Source of the DNA: Proteobacteria bacterium UBA1847
GTDB taxonomy: Bacteria > Pseudomonadota > Gammaproteobacteria > Steroidobacterales > Woeseiaceae
Length of the DNA: 7,714 bases
Reading direction: 5' to 3'
NCBI GenBank assembly: GCA_002338605.1
Contig: DDIP01000208.1
Coordinates: 1-7,714, forward strand
In this document: one piece after another, positions 1 through 7,310 of the stretch
How the letters are laid out: each line of letters opens with the position of its first letter
How positions within the stretch are numbered: position 1 is the first letter of the stretch
Made by a program: the position numbers and the translations under genes
Notes under the pieces: generated by a model
The model's database searches: none
What the model saw: the letters and a program-made list of their open reading frames with translations, nothing else
What the model was told of the DNA's origin: nothing

Positions 1-605
1 GACCGGCTGTCGGGGCGCGTAACGCGCACCAGCATTTCGACACCAAAGTTTCGCGCGCTCGTTAAGACGGGAACGCTGTCGTCGACAAACAGGGTCGTTG
101 CAGGATCAAATCCAGTCCTGTCCTGCAATGCGCTCCAGAAATCCTGGCTCTCCTTTGCATGGCCGTAGTCATGCGAGCTGTGGATTTCGTCGAGGTAATC
201 ACCGAGTCCCGTTTTCGCGTCTTTGATAGCCACCATGTCGGGGTGTGCGTTGGTCACCAGCAGGACCTGGACGTCCATCTCCCGAAGCCGACGCAGAAAC
301 TGCAATGCACCGGGCAAATAACCAATGCGATGACTGACATCGTGGTGCAATTGCACGACGTCCATCTGCAAATGCTTCGCCCAGTGCTGCAATGAATACC
401 ATTCGAGTTTGCCCTGCTCCTGCCGATACTTGCCGAACAATAGATCACGTGCCTCCTCGAACGGCATATCGTTTGCAGCAGCAAATCGCCTCGGCACCAG
501 CTCTTTCCATACGTAGTTGTCGAAAGCGAGATCGAGAAGCGTGCCATCCATATCGAGCATCAGGGTTTTTGTGCGTTTCAGCGCGGCTTGTGGTTCGATT
601 TTCAT
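1..605 (-). CDS. yrfG: GMP/IMP nucleotidase, HAD superfamily (YrfG), 3' end missing
   Basis: A HAD-family hydrolase that, by family, removes the phosphate from GMP and IMP in the cytoplasm. Reading leftward from ATG at 605, 201 codons are open up to the window edge. E. coli YrfG is about 222 residues, so roughly the last 20 are missing. All four HAD motifs are present: DMDGT (D18 nucleophile, D20 acid/base), VTNA (T118), lysine K151 in the HAKES segment, and FVDD (D175, D176). The region after motif I (LLDLAFDNYVWKELVPRR) looks like the alpha-helical cap of YrfG proteins. I chose this start because it leaves about 14 residues before the core strand, as in relatives. A possible GAGG ribosome site lies about 14 nt upstream, which is rather far. 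The gene is divergent from cysQ with 38 bp between start codons. The family call is firm; the exact substrate is by homology only. Confidence 0.9.
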   Translation of the reverse strand, partial: MKIEPQAALKRTKTLMLDMDGTLLDLAFDNYVWKELVPRRFAAANDMPFEEARDLLFGKYRQEQGKLEWYSLQHWAKHLQMDVVQLHHDVSHRIGYLPGALQFLRRLREMDVQVLLVTNAHPDMVAIKDAKTGLGDYLDEIHSSHDYGHAKESQDFWSALQDRTGFDPATTLFVDDSVPVLTSARNFGVEMLVRVTRPDSR

Positions 606-614
606 TGTTATACT
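588..614 (+). promoter_or_regulatory. Candidate sigma-70 promoter for cysQ
   Basis: A good -10 hexamer, TATACT, lies at 609-614. A poor -35 candidate, TTGTGG, lies at 588-593 with a short 15-bp spacer. The -35 part sits inside the first codons of the divergent nucleotidase gene. Transcription would begin near 621, giving a leader of roughly 20 nt before the cysQ ATG, with AGG at 634-636 as a weak ribosome site. This is a pattern match by eye only. The same TATA-like sequence read on the other strand is too close to the yrfG start to serve it unless that message is leaderless. Confidence 0.3.
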
Positions 615-643
615 GCGCGCCTCGAACTGTTTCAGGTAATCCG

Positions 644-1441
644 ATGAAGTCCTTGATTGATCCCGTCATTGCGCTGGCCGAAGACGCCGGCCGCGCAATC
701 CTGAAAGTCTACGCGTCAGACTTTGACGTGCAAAGCAAAGACGACGATTCACCCCTGACACAGGCAGATCTTGCAGCCAATCGATGCATTGTAGCCGGGC
801 TCGAATCGCTAACACCCGAAATCCCGATAATTTCAGAGGAATTCGGCCTGCCGGAATTCGGCGTGCGCAGCCGTTGGGCTCGCTACTGGCTCATCGATCC
901 GCTCGATGGCACCCGGGAATTTGTCAATCGCAACGGTGAATTTACCGTCAACATCGCCTTGATCAACCATCAGAAACCGGTGTTCGGCGTCGTGCACGTC
1001 CCGGTGCAACAAAAAACCTACGTCGGATGCGAGGGCTACGGCGCCGAGCGGCGCAATCAGGATGGCAGCGCGACATCCATTCGCGTTTCGGCAACCAGTT
1101 CGTCTCCGGTCAGGGTCGTCGGCAGCCGTTCACACCGCGGCGCCAGCCTCGATGCTTTTCTCCGAAATCTTGGTGCATGCGACATGGTTCCGATGGGTAG
1201 CTCGCTCAAATTCTGTGTCGTCGCCGAGGGCGGCGCGGACGTGTATCCGCGCCTCGGCCCGACTTCTGAATGGGACACGGCCGCCGCCCAGGCGGTGGTT
1301 GAGCAGGCTGGCGGGAGCGTCGTGACACTTGATGGTAAGCCTATGAAATACAATACAAAAGCAGATATTTTGAATCCGCACTTCCTGGTCATCGGCCCGA
1401 CAGACAAAGACTGGTTGGCGCTGTTGCCTGACACCGAGTAG
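644..1441 (+). CDS. cysQ: 3'(2'),5'-bisphosphate nucleotidase CysQ
   Basis: A member of the inositol monophosphatase-like, lithium-sensitive phosphatase family. By family it hydrolyses 3'-phosphoadenosine 5'-phosphate (PAP) to AMP, clearing the by-product of sulfate assimilation. The protein has 265 residues; E. coli CysQ has 246. Visible motifs are DDDSPLTQAD (33-42), the metal-binding SEE (64-66), WLIDPLDGTREF (82-93, with D85, D88, G89, T90), GSRSHR (160-165), and the second metal motif SEWDTAA (208-214, D211). The open frame extends upstream to 392, but that stretch lies antisense to the nucleotidase gene. ATG at 644 gives the normal CysQ N-terminus, with AGG seven bases before it. A DUF465 gene follows after 9 bp, so the two probably share a transcript. 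Confidence in the family is high; the choice of PAP over a related substrate rests on the overall match to CysQ. Confidence 0.93.
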   Translation: MKSLIDPVIALAEDAGRAILKVYASDFDVQSKDDDSPLTQADLAANRCIVAGLESLTPEIPIISEEFGLPEFGVRSRWARYWLIDPLDGTREFVNRNGEFTVNIALINHQKPVFGVVHVPVQQKTYVGCEGYGAERRNQDGSATSIRVSATSSSPVRVVGSRSHRGASLDAFLRNLGACDMVPMGSSLKFCVVAEGGADVYPRLGPTSEWDTAAAQAVVEQAGGSVVTLDGKPMKYNTKADILNPHFLVIGPTDKDWLALLPDTE

Positions 1442-1450
1442 CATCGCTTT

Positions 1451-1666
1451 ATGGCTGACAAAATCGATACCGAATCGTTTAAGGTGCTCGACCGGTTGAG
1501 AGAATTACGGGTCAGTCACCGCGATCTCGATTACCTCATCGATCGACTCCAGGATGACCCGATGGTCGACCAGTTGCGTATCCGGCGACTGAAAAAGCGC
1601 AAGCTGCTGCTGAAGGACATGATTACGACGCTTGAGAGTGAATTGATCCCGGACCTCGATGCCTGA
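1451..1666 (+). CDS. DUF465 / YdcH-family small protein
   Basis: A 71-residue cytoplasmic protein with no signal peptide or membrane segment. It matches the DUF465 (YdcH) pattern: an N-terminal helix with the HRDLDYLIDRL core (about 23-33), a short turn around QDDPMVD, then a basic helix RIRRLKKRKLLLKDMI (43-58) ending in ELIPDLDA. The two charged helices suggest a helical hairpin or coiled coil. The family has no established function that I can name. It starts 9 bp after the cysQ stop with only a weak GAG ribosome site, consistent with co-transcription or coupling. Its last 44 bp overlap the end of cusA on the opposite strand. The conserved ELIPD tail lies in that overlap, so this end is probably genuine rather than a read-through extension. 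Confidence 0.85.
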   Translation: MADKIDTESFKVLDRLRELRVSHRDLDYLIDRLQDDPMVDQLRIRRLKKRKLLLKDMITTLESELIPDLDA

Positions 1667-4600
1667 GCAGGAACAGCGCCGGGATAATTACCAGCGTCAG
1701 TAGGGTCGCACTCACCATGCCACCCACCATCGGTGCAGCGATTCTACGCATAACTTCAGAGCCGGTTCCGCCGCCAAGCATGATGGGCAACAGACCGGCA
1801 ATGATTGCGGCGACAGTCATCATGATCGGCCGGACTCGAAGCAGTGCCCCGTCGAGTACCGCATCACGAATATCATCTGCAGTCAGGTTGCGGCCCTCGG
1901 CAGCCGCCATCGCGGTACGCCGCCGAATTGCCTGGTTCAGGTAGACCAGCATGACAACGCCAATTTCGACGGCGACGCCTGCAAGGGCTATGAACCCGAC
2001 ACCCACCGCGACAGACAAGTCGTAACCCAGCAGGTACAACAGCCAGAGTCCGCCGATCAATGCCATGGGCAAGGTTCCGACAATGATTGCAACCTCGGCA
2101 AAGCGCCTGAAACTCATGAACAGCAACAAGATGATGATGGCGATAGTCACCGGACCGACGATTGCAAGGCGTTGCTTGGCACGTACCATGTATTCGTATT
2201 GCCCGGACCAGACCAGTGAATAACCCGCCGGGAGCTCAAGTCCTGCAGCGAGCACCGCCTGTGCTTCAGCGACGTACGAACCCAGGTCCCTGTTGATGAT
2301 GTCGACATAAATCCAGCCATTGAGTCGGGCGTTCTCGCTCTTGATTACCGGCGGTCCATCGACGACCTGCACCGTCGCGACGTCCGCCAGCGCAATGCGC
2401 GCTCCATTGGGCGTCACCATTGGCAGCAGTCGCAATTGCTGAACCGAGTCGCGAACTTTCTGCGGATAGCGCACGTTGACCGGGTATCGCTCGAGACCTT
2501 CCACCGTTTGCGTCACGTTCATCCCGCCGACGGCCGAACTCACGATGTCGTGGATGTCCGCGATATTGAGACCAAAGCGCGCTGCACGCTTGCGGTCAAT
2601 ATCAACATCGACGTAGCGGCCGCCAGCGACGCGTTCCGAATACACCGAAGCCGTGCCATTGACCGGTCGGAGAATGCGTTCGATATCCTTGCCGATTCGT
2701 TCGATGACGTTCAGGTCCTGACCGGCAACCTTGATACCAACCGGCGTCTTGATACCGGTCGCCAGCATGTCAATGCGCGTCTTGATGGGCATGACCCACG
2801 CGTTGGTCAAACCGGTGTATTGCACTGCCCGGTTGAGCTCTGTCCGCAGTTGCTCACTCGTCATCCCATCGCGCCATTCTTCGCGCGGTTTGAGTTGAAT
2901 AACAGTCTCGATCATCGTAAGCGGAGCGGGATCCGTTGCCGTTTCCGCCCGACCGATCTTGCCGAAGACCTGCTTCACTTCCGGCACGGCACGAATCATC
3001 TTGTTCGTGACCTGCAGAATCTCGCGCGCTTTGTCGATCGACACCCCCGGATAGGTCGTCGGCATGTACATGATGTCGCCTTCGTCAAGTGCGGGCATGA
3101 ACTCCGAACCCAGTTGGCTGGCGGGCCATAGCCCCAGTAGCAATACCACGGCTCCCATTGCCAGCGTTGCTTTGGGGAAACGCAGAACTCCCTCGATAAC
3201 CGGACGGTAAACTGCAACCAGCGCACGATTGATGGGATTCCTGTGCTCGGGCGCTATATTGCCACGTATCAGGTATCCCATCAGTACAGGCACGAGGGTA
3301 ATAGACAGTCCGGCTGCCGCCGCCATTGCATAAGTCTTGGTAAACGCCAACGGTGCAAACAGGCGTCCTTCCTGTGCCTCCAGCGTAAACACGGGAAGGA
3401 AACTCAACGTGATGATCAGCAGCGAGAAGAACAATGGTGGTCCTACTTCTGTTGCAGTTTCAGAAATAATGCGCCATCGGTTTTCGTCGGTCAGCGGCTC
3501 CTGCTCAATGTGTTTGTGGGCGCTTTCGATCATGACAATCGCCGCATCAACCATTGCACCAATCGCAATTGCAATGCCACCGAGCGACATGATGTTTGCG
3601 TTCATCCCCTGCAGTTTCATAACAACAAACGCGACCAGAATCCCCACAGGCAGGCTGATAATGACGACCAGGGATGAACGCAAGTGAAACAGGAACACCG
3701 CACACACCAGCGCTACCACAAGAAACTCTTCGAGCAGTTTTCCGCGGAGGGTGTCAACTGCCCGCTCGATCAGGCTGGATCGGTCATATGTCGTCACAAC
3801 GTCGACGCCATCCGGCAGGCTACGCTGCAGCTCGGTGAGTCGCTCTTTGACACCTTTGATGGTCGTCAGGGCGTTCTCACCGGACCGCATGACCACGATG
3901 CCACCGACGACCTCCCCTTCCCCGTTGAGATCCGCAATACCACGGCGCATTTGCGGCCCCAGGCGTATGTCCGCGACATCGGACAGTAGCAGTGGCGTAC
4001 CGTCCGAATTAACACCGAGAGGAATATCACGCAAATCATCGACACTTTGCAGGTAGCCGCTGGCACGAACCATGTATTCGGCCTCACCCATTTCAATCAC
4101 CGAACCGCCGGTCTCCTGGTTGCCTCGCTGGATCGCCGTTTTCAGTTTCGAGAGCGGGATTCCGAACGCTCGCAGCTTGTCCGGATCAACAACCACCTGG
4201 TACTGCCGGACCATGCCCCCCAGGGTTGCCACCTCGGCAACACCCGGCACGGTTTGCAGTTCAAACTTCAGGAACCAGTCCTGCAGGCTGCGCAACTGGG
4301 CCAGATCATTTCTCCCCGACCGATCGACCAGTGCGTATTCGAAGATCCAGCCGACGCCGGTCGCGTCCGGACCAAGTGCAGGCCTGGCATTGTCCGGCAG
4401 TTTCCCCGATACCTGGCTCAGGTACTCAAGAACGCGTGAGCGGGCCCAGTACAGGTCCGTGCCATCCTCAAAAATTACATAGACATACGAGTCCCCGAAG
4501 AACGAGTAGCCTCGCACTGTGGTCGCTTTCGGAACTGATAACATTGCCGTTGTCAGCGGATAAGTTACCTGGTCTTCGACCACTTGAGGTGCCTGTCCCG

Positions 4601-4760
4601 GAAACGATGTTTTGATGATCACCTGGACATCTGACAGGTCGGGCAACGCATCCACGGCGGTGTTGCGAACGGAATAAATGCCCCATGCAATGACGAAAGC
4701 CGTCATTATCAGCACCAGCACCCGGTTCGATATCGACCAACGAATCAGCGAGGCAATCAT
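1623..4760 (-). CDS. cusA: CusA-type Cu(I)/Ag(I) efflux RND pump, inner membrane
   Basis: The 1045-residue RND transporter of a heavy-metal efflux complex; E. coli CusA has 1047. By family it uses the proton gradient to export Cu(I)/Ag(I) through an adaptor and an outer-membrane channel. The layout is RND-typical: an N-terminal transmembrane helix (about 10-30), a large periplasmic loop, a membrane block (about 340-545) with GGIAIAIGAMVDAAIVMIE, a second periplasmic loop, and a C-terminal membrane block (about 865-1033). The E. coli methionine triad M573/M623/M672 matches M566 (MYMPTT), M616 (APLTM) and M665 (RIDML), with spacings of 50 and 49 as in E. coli. Relay methionines M271, M391, M410 and M1004 are also kept. 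D405 and E932 match the proton-relay acids D405/E939, but K984 is I979 here. ATG at 4760 overlaps the cusB stop as ATGA, and the 3' end overlaps the convergent DUF465 gene by 44 bp. The methionines favour Cu/Ag over Zn/Co/Cd; the metal itself is inferred. Confidence 0.95.
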   Translation of the reverse strand: MIASLIRWSISNRVLVLIMTAFVIAWGIYSVRNTAVDALPDLSDVQVIIKTSFPGQAPQVVEDQVTYPLTTAMLSVPKATTVRGYSFFGDSYVYVIFEDGTDLYWARSRVLEYLSQVSGKLPDNARPALGPDATGVGWIFEYALVDRSGRNDLAQLRSLQDWFLKFELQTVPGVAEVATLGGMVRQYQVVVDPDKLRAFGIPLSKLKTAIQRGNQETGGSVIEMGEAEYMVRASGYLQSVDDLRDIPLGVNSDGTPLLLSDVADIRLGPQMRRGIADLNGEGEVVGGIVVMRSGENALTTIKGVKERLTELQRSLPDGVDVVTTYDRSSLIERAVDTLRGKLLEEFLVVALVCAVFLFHLRSSLVVIISLPVGILVAFVVMKLQGMNANIMSLGGIAIAIGAMVDAAIVMIESAHKHIEQEPLTDENRWRIISETATEVGPPLFFSLLIITLSFLPVFTLEAQEGRLFAPLAFTKTYAMAAAAGLSITLVPVLMGYLIRGNIAPEHRNPINRALVAVYRPVIEGVLRFPKATLAMGAVVLLLGLWPASQLGSEFMPALDEGDIMYMPTTYPGVSIDKAREILQVTNKMIRAVPEVKQVFGKIGRAETATDPAPLTMIETVIQLKPREEWRDGMTSEQLRTELNRAVQYTGLTNAWVMPIKTRIDMLATGIKTPVGIKVAGQDLNVIERIGKDIERILRPVNGTASVYSERVAGGRYVDVDIDRKRAARFGLNIADIHDIVSSAVGGMNVTQTVEGLERYPVNVRYPQKVRDSVQQLRLLPMVTPNGARIALADVATVQVVDGPPVIKSENARLNGWIYVDIINRDLGSYVAEAQAVLAAGLELPAGYSLVWSGQYEYMVRAKQRLAIVGPVTIAIIILLLFMSFRRFAEVAIIVGTLPMALIGGLWLLYLLGYDLSVAVGVGFIALAGVAVEIGVVMLVYLNQAIRRRTAMAAAEGRNLTADDIRDAVLDGALLRVRPIMMTVAAIIAGLLPIMLGGGTGSEVMRRIAAPMVGGMVSATLLTLVIIPALFLLRHRGPGSIHSQAS

Positions 4761-5968
4761 TCGTCGGAACTCACGCGATCAAGAGCCGAATCAATGTTCG
4801 ACTCCGAATCGATCAGGAACTGGCCGGAAACGACAACCTCGTCCCCTGCCGATATGCCGCGACGAATCGCGACGAGGTCGCCGGACTCGATTCCGACGGT
4901 TACAGCCTGCGCCCGGAAGCGACCGTCACCCAGCGCCACAACAACCCGATTAACATCTCCCCCGCGGATCACGGCTGCTTTCGGTACCTGCACCACGTCA
5001 CCGAGCGGGTCTCCATGAATTCTGACGCGCGCAAACATGTTCGGCTTCAGTGTCTCCGAAAGGTTGCTCAGACGAATTCGTACTTTCAGCGTGCGAGTCA
5101 TTGCATCGACTTCGGGGTAAACATAGTCAACAACCCCATCCCATTCCTTGCCGGGCAGATAGTCGAGCTCGACTCGGGCAGCCTGACCCGGCGCGACCCA
5201 GGTCGCCTGTCGTTCCAGGACATCCGCGAGCAACCAGATCTTGTCGAGTTTCGCCACTGACATGATTTCCGTCGCCGGTGTAACGTAACTTCCCTCCCGG
5301 ACCCCAAGGTAGGCAATCACTCCGTCTGCTTCAGCGGTTACGCGTACGTTCTGCCGTACGCGCAACTCTTTTTCGAGTCGTGCGATCTCGCTTTGACTAA
5401 TGCCCAGAGCGCTAAGACGCTGCACCGAAGCCTCGATGAGACTTGCATTTCCGCTGCGCACCGCCGACAGGAATTCCTGTTGCGCGTTAACGAGTGTCGG
5501 CGAATAGAACTCAAACAGCAGCTGCCCTTTCTTGACGCGCTCACCGCTGGCTCGCGTCACCAGGCTCTCGATCCACCCGTCAACTCGTGGATGTATATGC
5601 TCTACCGTGTCTTCATCGTAGGCGACGTAGCCGACAGTCTCGATCGTTCTTGCTATCGGGCTCTTAATTGCTGTTGCCGTTCGGATACCGAGGTTGATCG
5701 CGATCGTCGGGTCGATTCTTACAACTGATGAATTGGTGTCGGCTTCACCCGCGTATACCGGGACGAGGTCCATACCCATCGGTGATTTGCCCGGTTCGTC
5801 GCGCCGGTAATTCGGGTCCATCGGTGCGACCCAGTACAAGATTTCGCGTGCACCATTGACGCTCACAGACGCATCTTCGGTCTGGCTATCGCTCATGGTC
5901 CGGCCAATGTACACACCGGCAACAAGTGCGAGACCAAAAAAAACGGCAATAATCGGAAATTTTTTCAT
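4757..5968 (-). CDS. cusB: CusB-type periplasmic adaptor of metal efflux complex
   Basis: A membrane-fusion protein of 403 residues that bridges the RND pump and the outer-membrane channel and, by family, hands metal to the pump. Residues 4-22 form a hydrophobic N-terminal anchor or signal after MKK. Next comes a heavy-metal-binding segment (about 44-72: YWVAPMDPNYRRDEPGKSP, then MGMDLVPVY). M50, M64 and M66 there match the metal-binding M49, M64 and M66 of E. coli CusB. The barrel-sandwich halves lie near 108-155 and 207-245, separated by a helical hairpin (about 156-203). The beta-barrel and membrane-proximal parts follow, ending with the common SGQFLIDSESNI motif (381-392). No CusF-like domain is fused at the C-terminus. 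ATG at 5968 overlaps the channel gene stop as ATGA, and a G-rich run (GGGGGGA, 5976-5982) could act as the ribosome site. The stop overlaps the cusA start in the same way. Confidence 0.94.
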   Translation of the reverse strand: MKKFPIIAVFFGLALVAGVYIGRTMSDSQTEDASVSVNGAREILYWVAPMDPNYRRDEPGKSPMGMDLVPVYAGEADTNSSVVRIDPTIAINLGIRTATAIKSPIARTIETVGYVAYDEDTVEHIHPRVDGWIESLVTRASGERVKKGQLLFEFYSPTLVNAQQEFLSAVRSGNASLIEASVQRLSALGISQSEIARLEKELRVRQNVRVTAEADGVIAYLGVREGSYVTPATEIMSVAKLDKIWLLADVLERQATWVAPGQAARVELDYLPGKEWDGVVDYVYPEVDAMTRTLKVRIRLSNLSETLKPNMFARVRIHGDPLGDVVQVPKAAVIRGGDVNRVVVALGDGRFRAQAVTVGIESGDLVAIRRGISAGDEVVVSGQFLIDSESNIDSALDRVSSDE

Positions 5969-7257
5969 CGTGGAATCCCCCCGAGACTGGCCAGCACTGC
6001 GTAGGTTTGCGCGCGCTCTACCTTCAGTCTCACATGATCTATACGCGCATTGAGATCGTCGATATAGGCACGCATCACGTCGGCAAAGTCACCGCGATCA
6101 CTTCGGTAGGCGAGCAGTGAGGCTTCGGCATTGCTCTGGGTCTGGGCAAGTATACGGCTGTCGTACAGGGCCAGCCGTCGGCCCAGATCGGACCAGTGTG
6201 CGTACTCTGCGGCCAGTTTGCCAAGGAGCGAACGATGCATGCGCTCGCGCTCCGACTTGGCGGCGCTGCGCTCACTCAGTGCCGCCGATAAGGCGCTATC
6301 AACGGAACGCTTGCGAATGAATGGCAAATCGACCGTGACCCCGACACTAACAAAATCCGACCGAGGCATGCCGGACGGCGGACCACTGTCACGGTAGCTG
6401 TAGCCAACGTCGAGCGCCCAGCGAGGTTTCGATCTTTCTTTGGCAAGTTCGACACCGGCACCGCGCGCATCCACCAGTGCATCTGCCGCTCGTAATGAGG
6501 GATGCTGCGACAGTGATTGCTGCATTTCATCAAGTGGCGGTAGCTGCTCCCATGCCGGAAGCCCGTCTGCGATCGGTCGGCCGGCGTTTATTCCAATCCA
6601 TTCACCCAGAGACGCTCGGGCGCGGGCACGTTGTCGTTCGATCTCTATGATCCGATCGTCAAGCCGACTGAGTTCCAGGTCGGCACGCAGGACATCTTGC
6701 TGACTCTTTCGACCCACCGCATACAGCGAACGGGTAGCACTCGACAGATCGTCAAAGAGCGGTCGGGATTCCGAGACAAGCCGATGTGCCGTATCCCAGT
6801 AGTAGACATCCAGCCACGCGTTGCGCGTTGCCGCCAGCACAGCACGCCGGCGCGCCTCCCCGTTTTCGCTCATTTCATTCGAAAGCAATTCGAACTGGCG
6901 GGTACTGATGTCACGCGACCTGCCCGCAGGAAACGCCTGTCGCAGTCCAATCGCCGCATTGGTCATGCCCTCGGTACTGAAGCCGCCGGACTGAATCGGG
7001 AAATTGTTGAGTCCGAGACGCAGCGACGGCTCCGGCAACTCGCCAGCGATGACTGCCTGTTCATCCAAAGCCGCAGCTCTGGCCTGCAGCGCCCTGTAGC
7101 CGGGCTCGTCGAGAAGCGCCAGATCTTCAGCCGCCGCGAGCGTCAGCGGAATGTTTTGCTGCGCCATCGCAGGCAGCGCAATGAGACCGGCAACAACGAG
7201 CCAGCATGCGCGTTGAAAATGTTTGTGCTCGGGCAACCGCCCGGAAGGGGAATGCAT
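5965..7257 (-). CDS. TolC-family outer-membrane channel, CusC-like
   Basis: An outer-membrane efflux protein of 430 residues, presumably the exit duct of the metal pump encoded behind it. A signal peptide is clear: a basic start, hydrophobic core CWLVVAGLIALPAMA, and an AMA|QQ signal peptidase I site after residue 32. There is no lipobox, so unlike E. coli CusC (457 residues, a lipoprotein) it is probably not acylated. The two-fold OEP layout is visible. Strand segments lie near 77-110 (LPEPSLRLGLNNFP; GLRQAFPAGRSRD) and 280-315 (DVGYSYRD; DFVSVGVTVDLPF). Long charged helices lie near 115-215 and 318-428, each with a glycine turn (YAVGRKSQQDVLRADLEL; AYRSDRGDFADVMRAYID). ATG at 7257 is supported by AGGAG 8 nt upstream. 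It precedes cusB with an ATGA overlap. CusC is the likely role from context; sequence alone places it only in the CusC/CzcC-like part of the TolC family. Confidence 0.9.
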   Translation of the reverse strand: MHSPSGRLPEHKHFQRACWLVVAGLIALPAMAQQNIPLTLAAAEDLALLDEPGYRALQARAAALDEQAVIAGELPEPSLRLGLNNFPIQSGGFSTEGMTNAAIGLRQAFPAGRSRDISTRQFELLSNEMSENGEARRRAVLAATRNAWLDVYYWDTAHRLVSESRPLFDDLSSATRSLYAVGRKSQQDVLRADLELSRLDDRIIEIERQRARARASLGEWIGINAGRPIADGLPAWEQLPPLDEMQQSLSQHPSLRAADALVDARGAGVELAKERSKPRWALDVGYSYRDSGPPSGMPRSDFVSVGVTVDLPFIRKRSVDSALSAALSERSAAKSERERMHRSLLGKLAAEYAHWSDLGRRLALYDSRILAQTQSNAEASLLAYRSDRGDFADVMRAYIDDLNARIDHVRLKVERAQTYAVLASLGGIPR

Positions 7258-7265
7258 TCTGAAAA

Positions 7266-7270
7266 CTCCT
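7266..7270 (-). promoter_or_regulatory. Shine-Dalgarno for the TolC-family gene
   Basis: AGGAG on the minus strand, 8 nt before the ATG at 7257. It fixes the start that gives the complete signal peptide. It is the best ribosome site in the metal operon; cusB and cusA depend on ATGA overlaps with weaker sites. The 53-bp gap that holds it (7258-7310) shows no hairpin-plus-T-run terminator, so the preceding small gene is probably on the same transcript. Confidence 0.65.
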
Positions 7271-7310
7271 GCTTGAAAACCAAAAAGTCGGGCTTACAGC
7301 GGGACGTTTT

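Noticed and set aside
392..643. An N-terminal extension of CysQ by 84 residues.
   Set aside because: The extension is antisense to the N-terminal half of yrfG and has no CysQ-like sequence. ATG at 644 gives the normal family start.
1057..1461. Minus-strand open frame of 134 codons.
   Set aside because: It is a shadow of cysQ, whose conserved motifs lie on the + strand.
2436..3131. A 231-codon open frame on the + strand inside cusA.
   Set aside because: It is exactly antisense to the conserved pump core, including the methionine triad region. It shows no recognisable domain and is explained by the codon bias of the gene beneath it.
3243..4615. Several overlapping + strand frames of about 100-145 codons.
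   Set aside because: They are antisense to cusA, have biased composition and no recognisable motifs.
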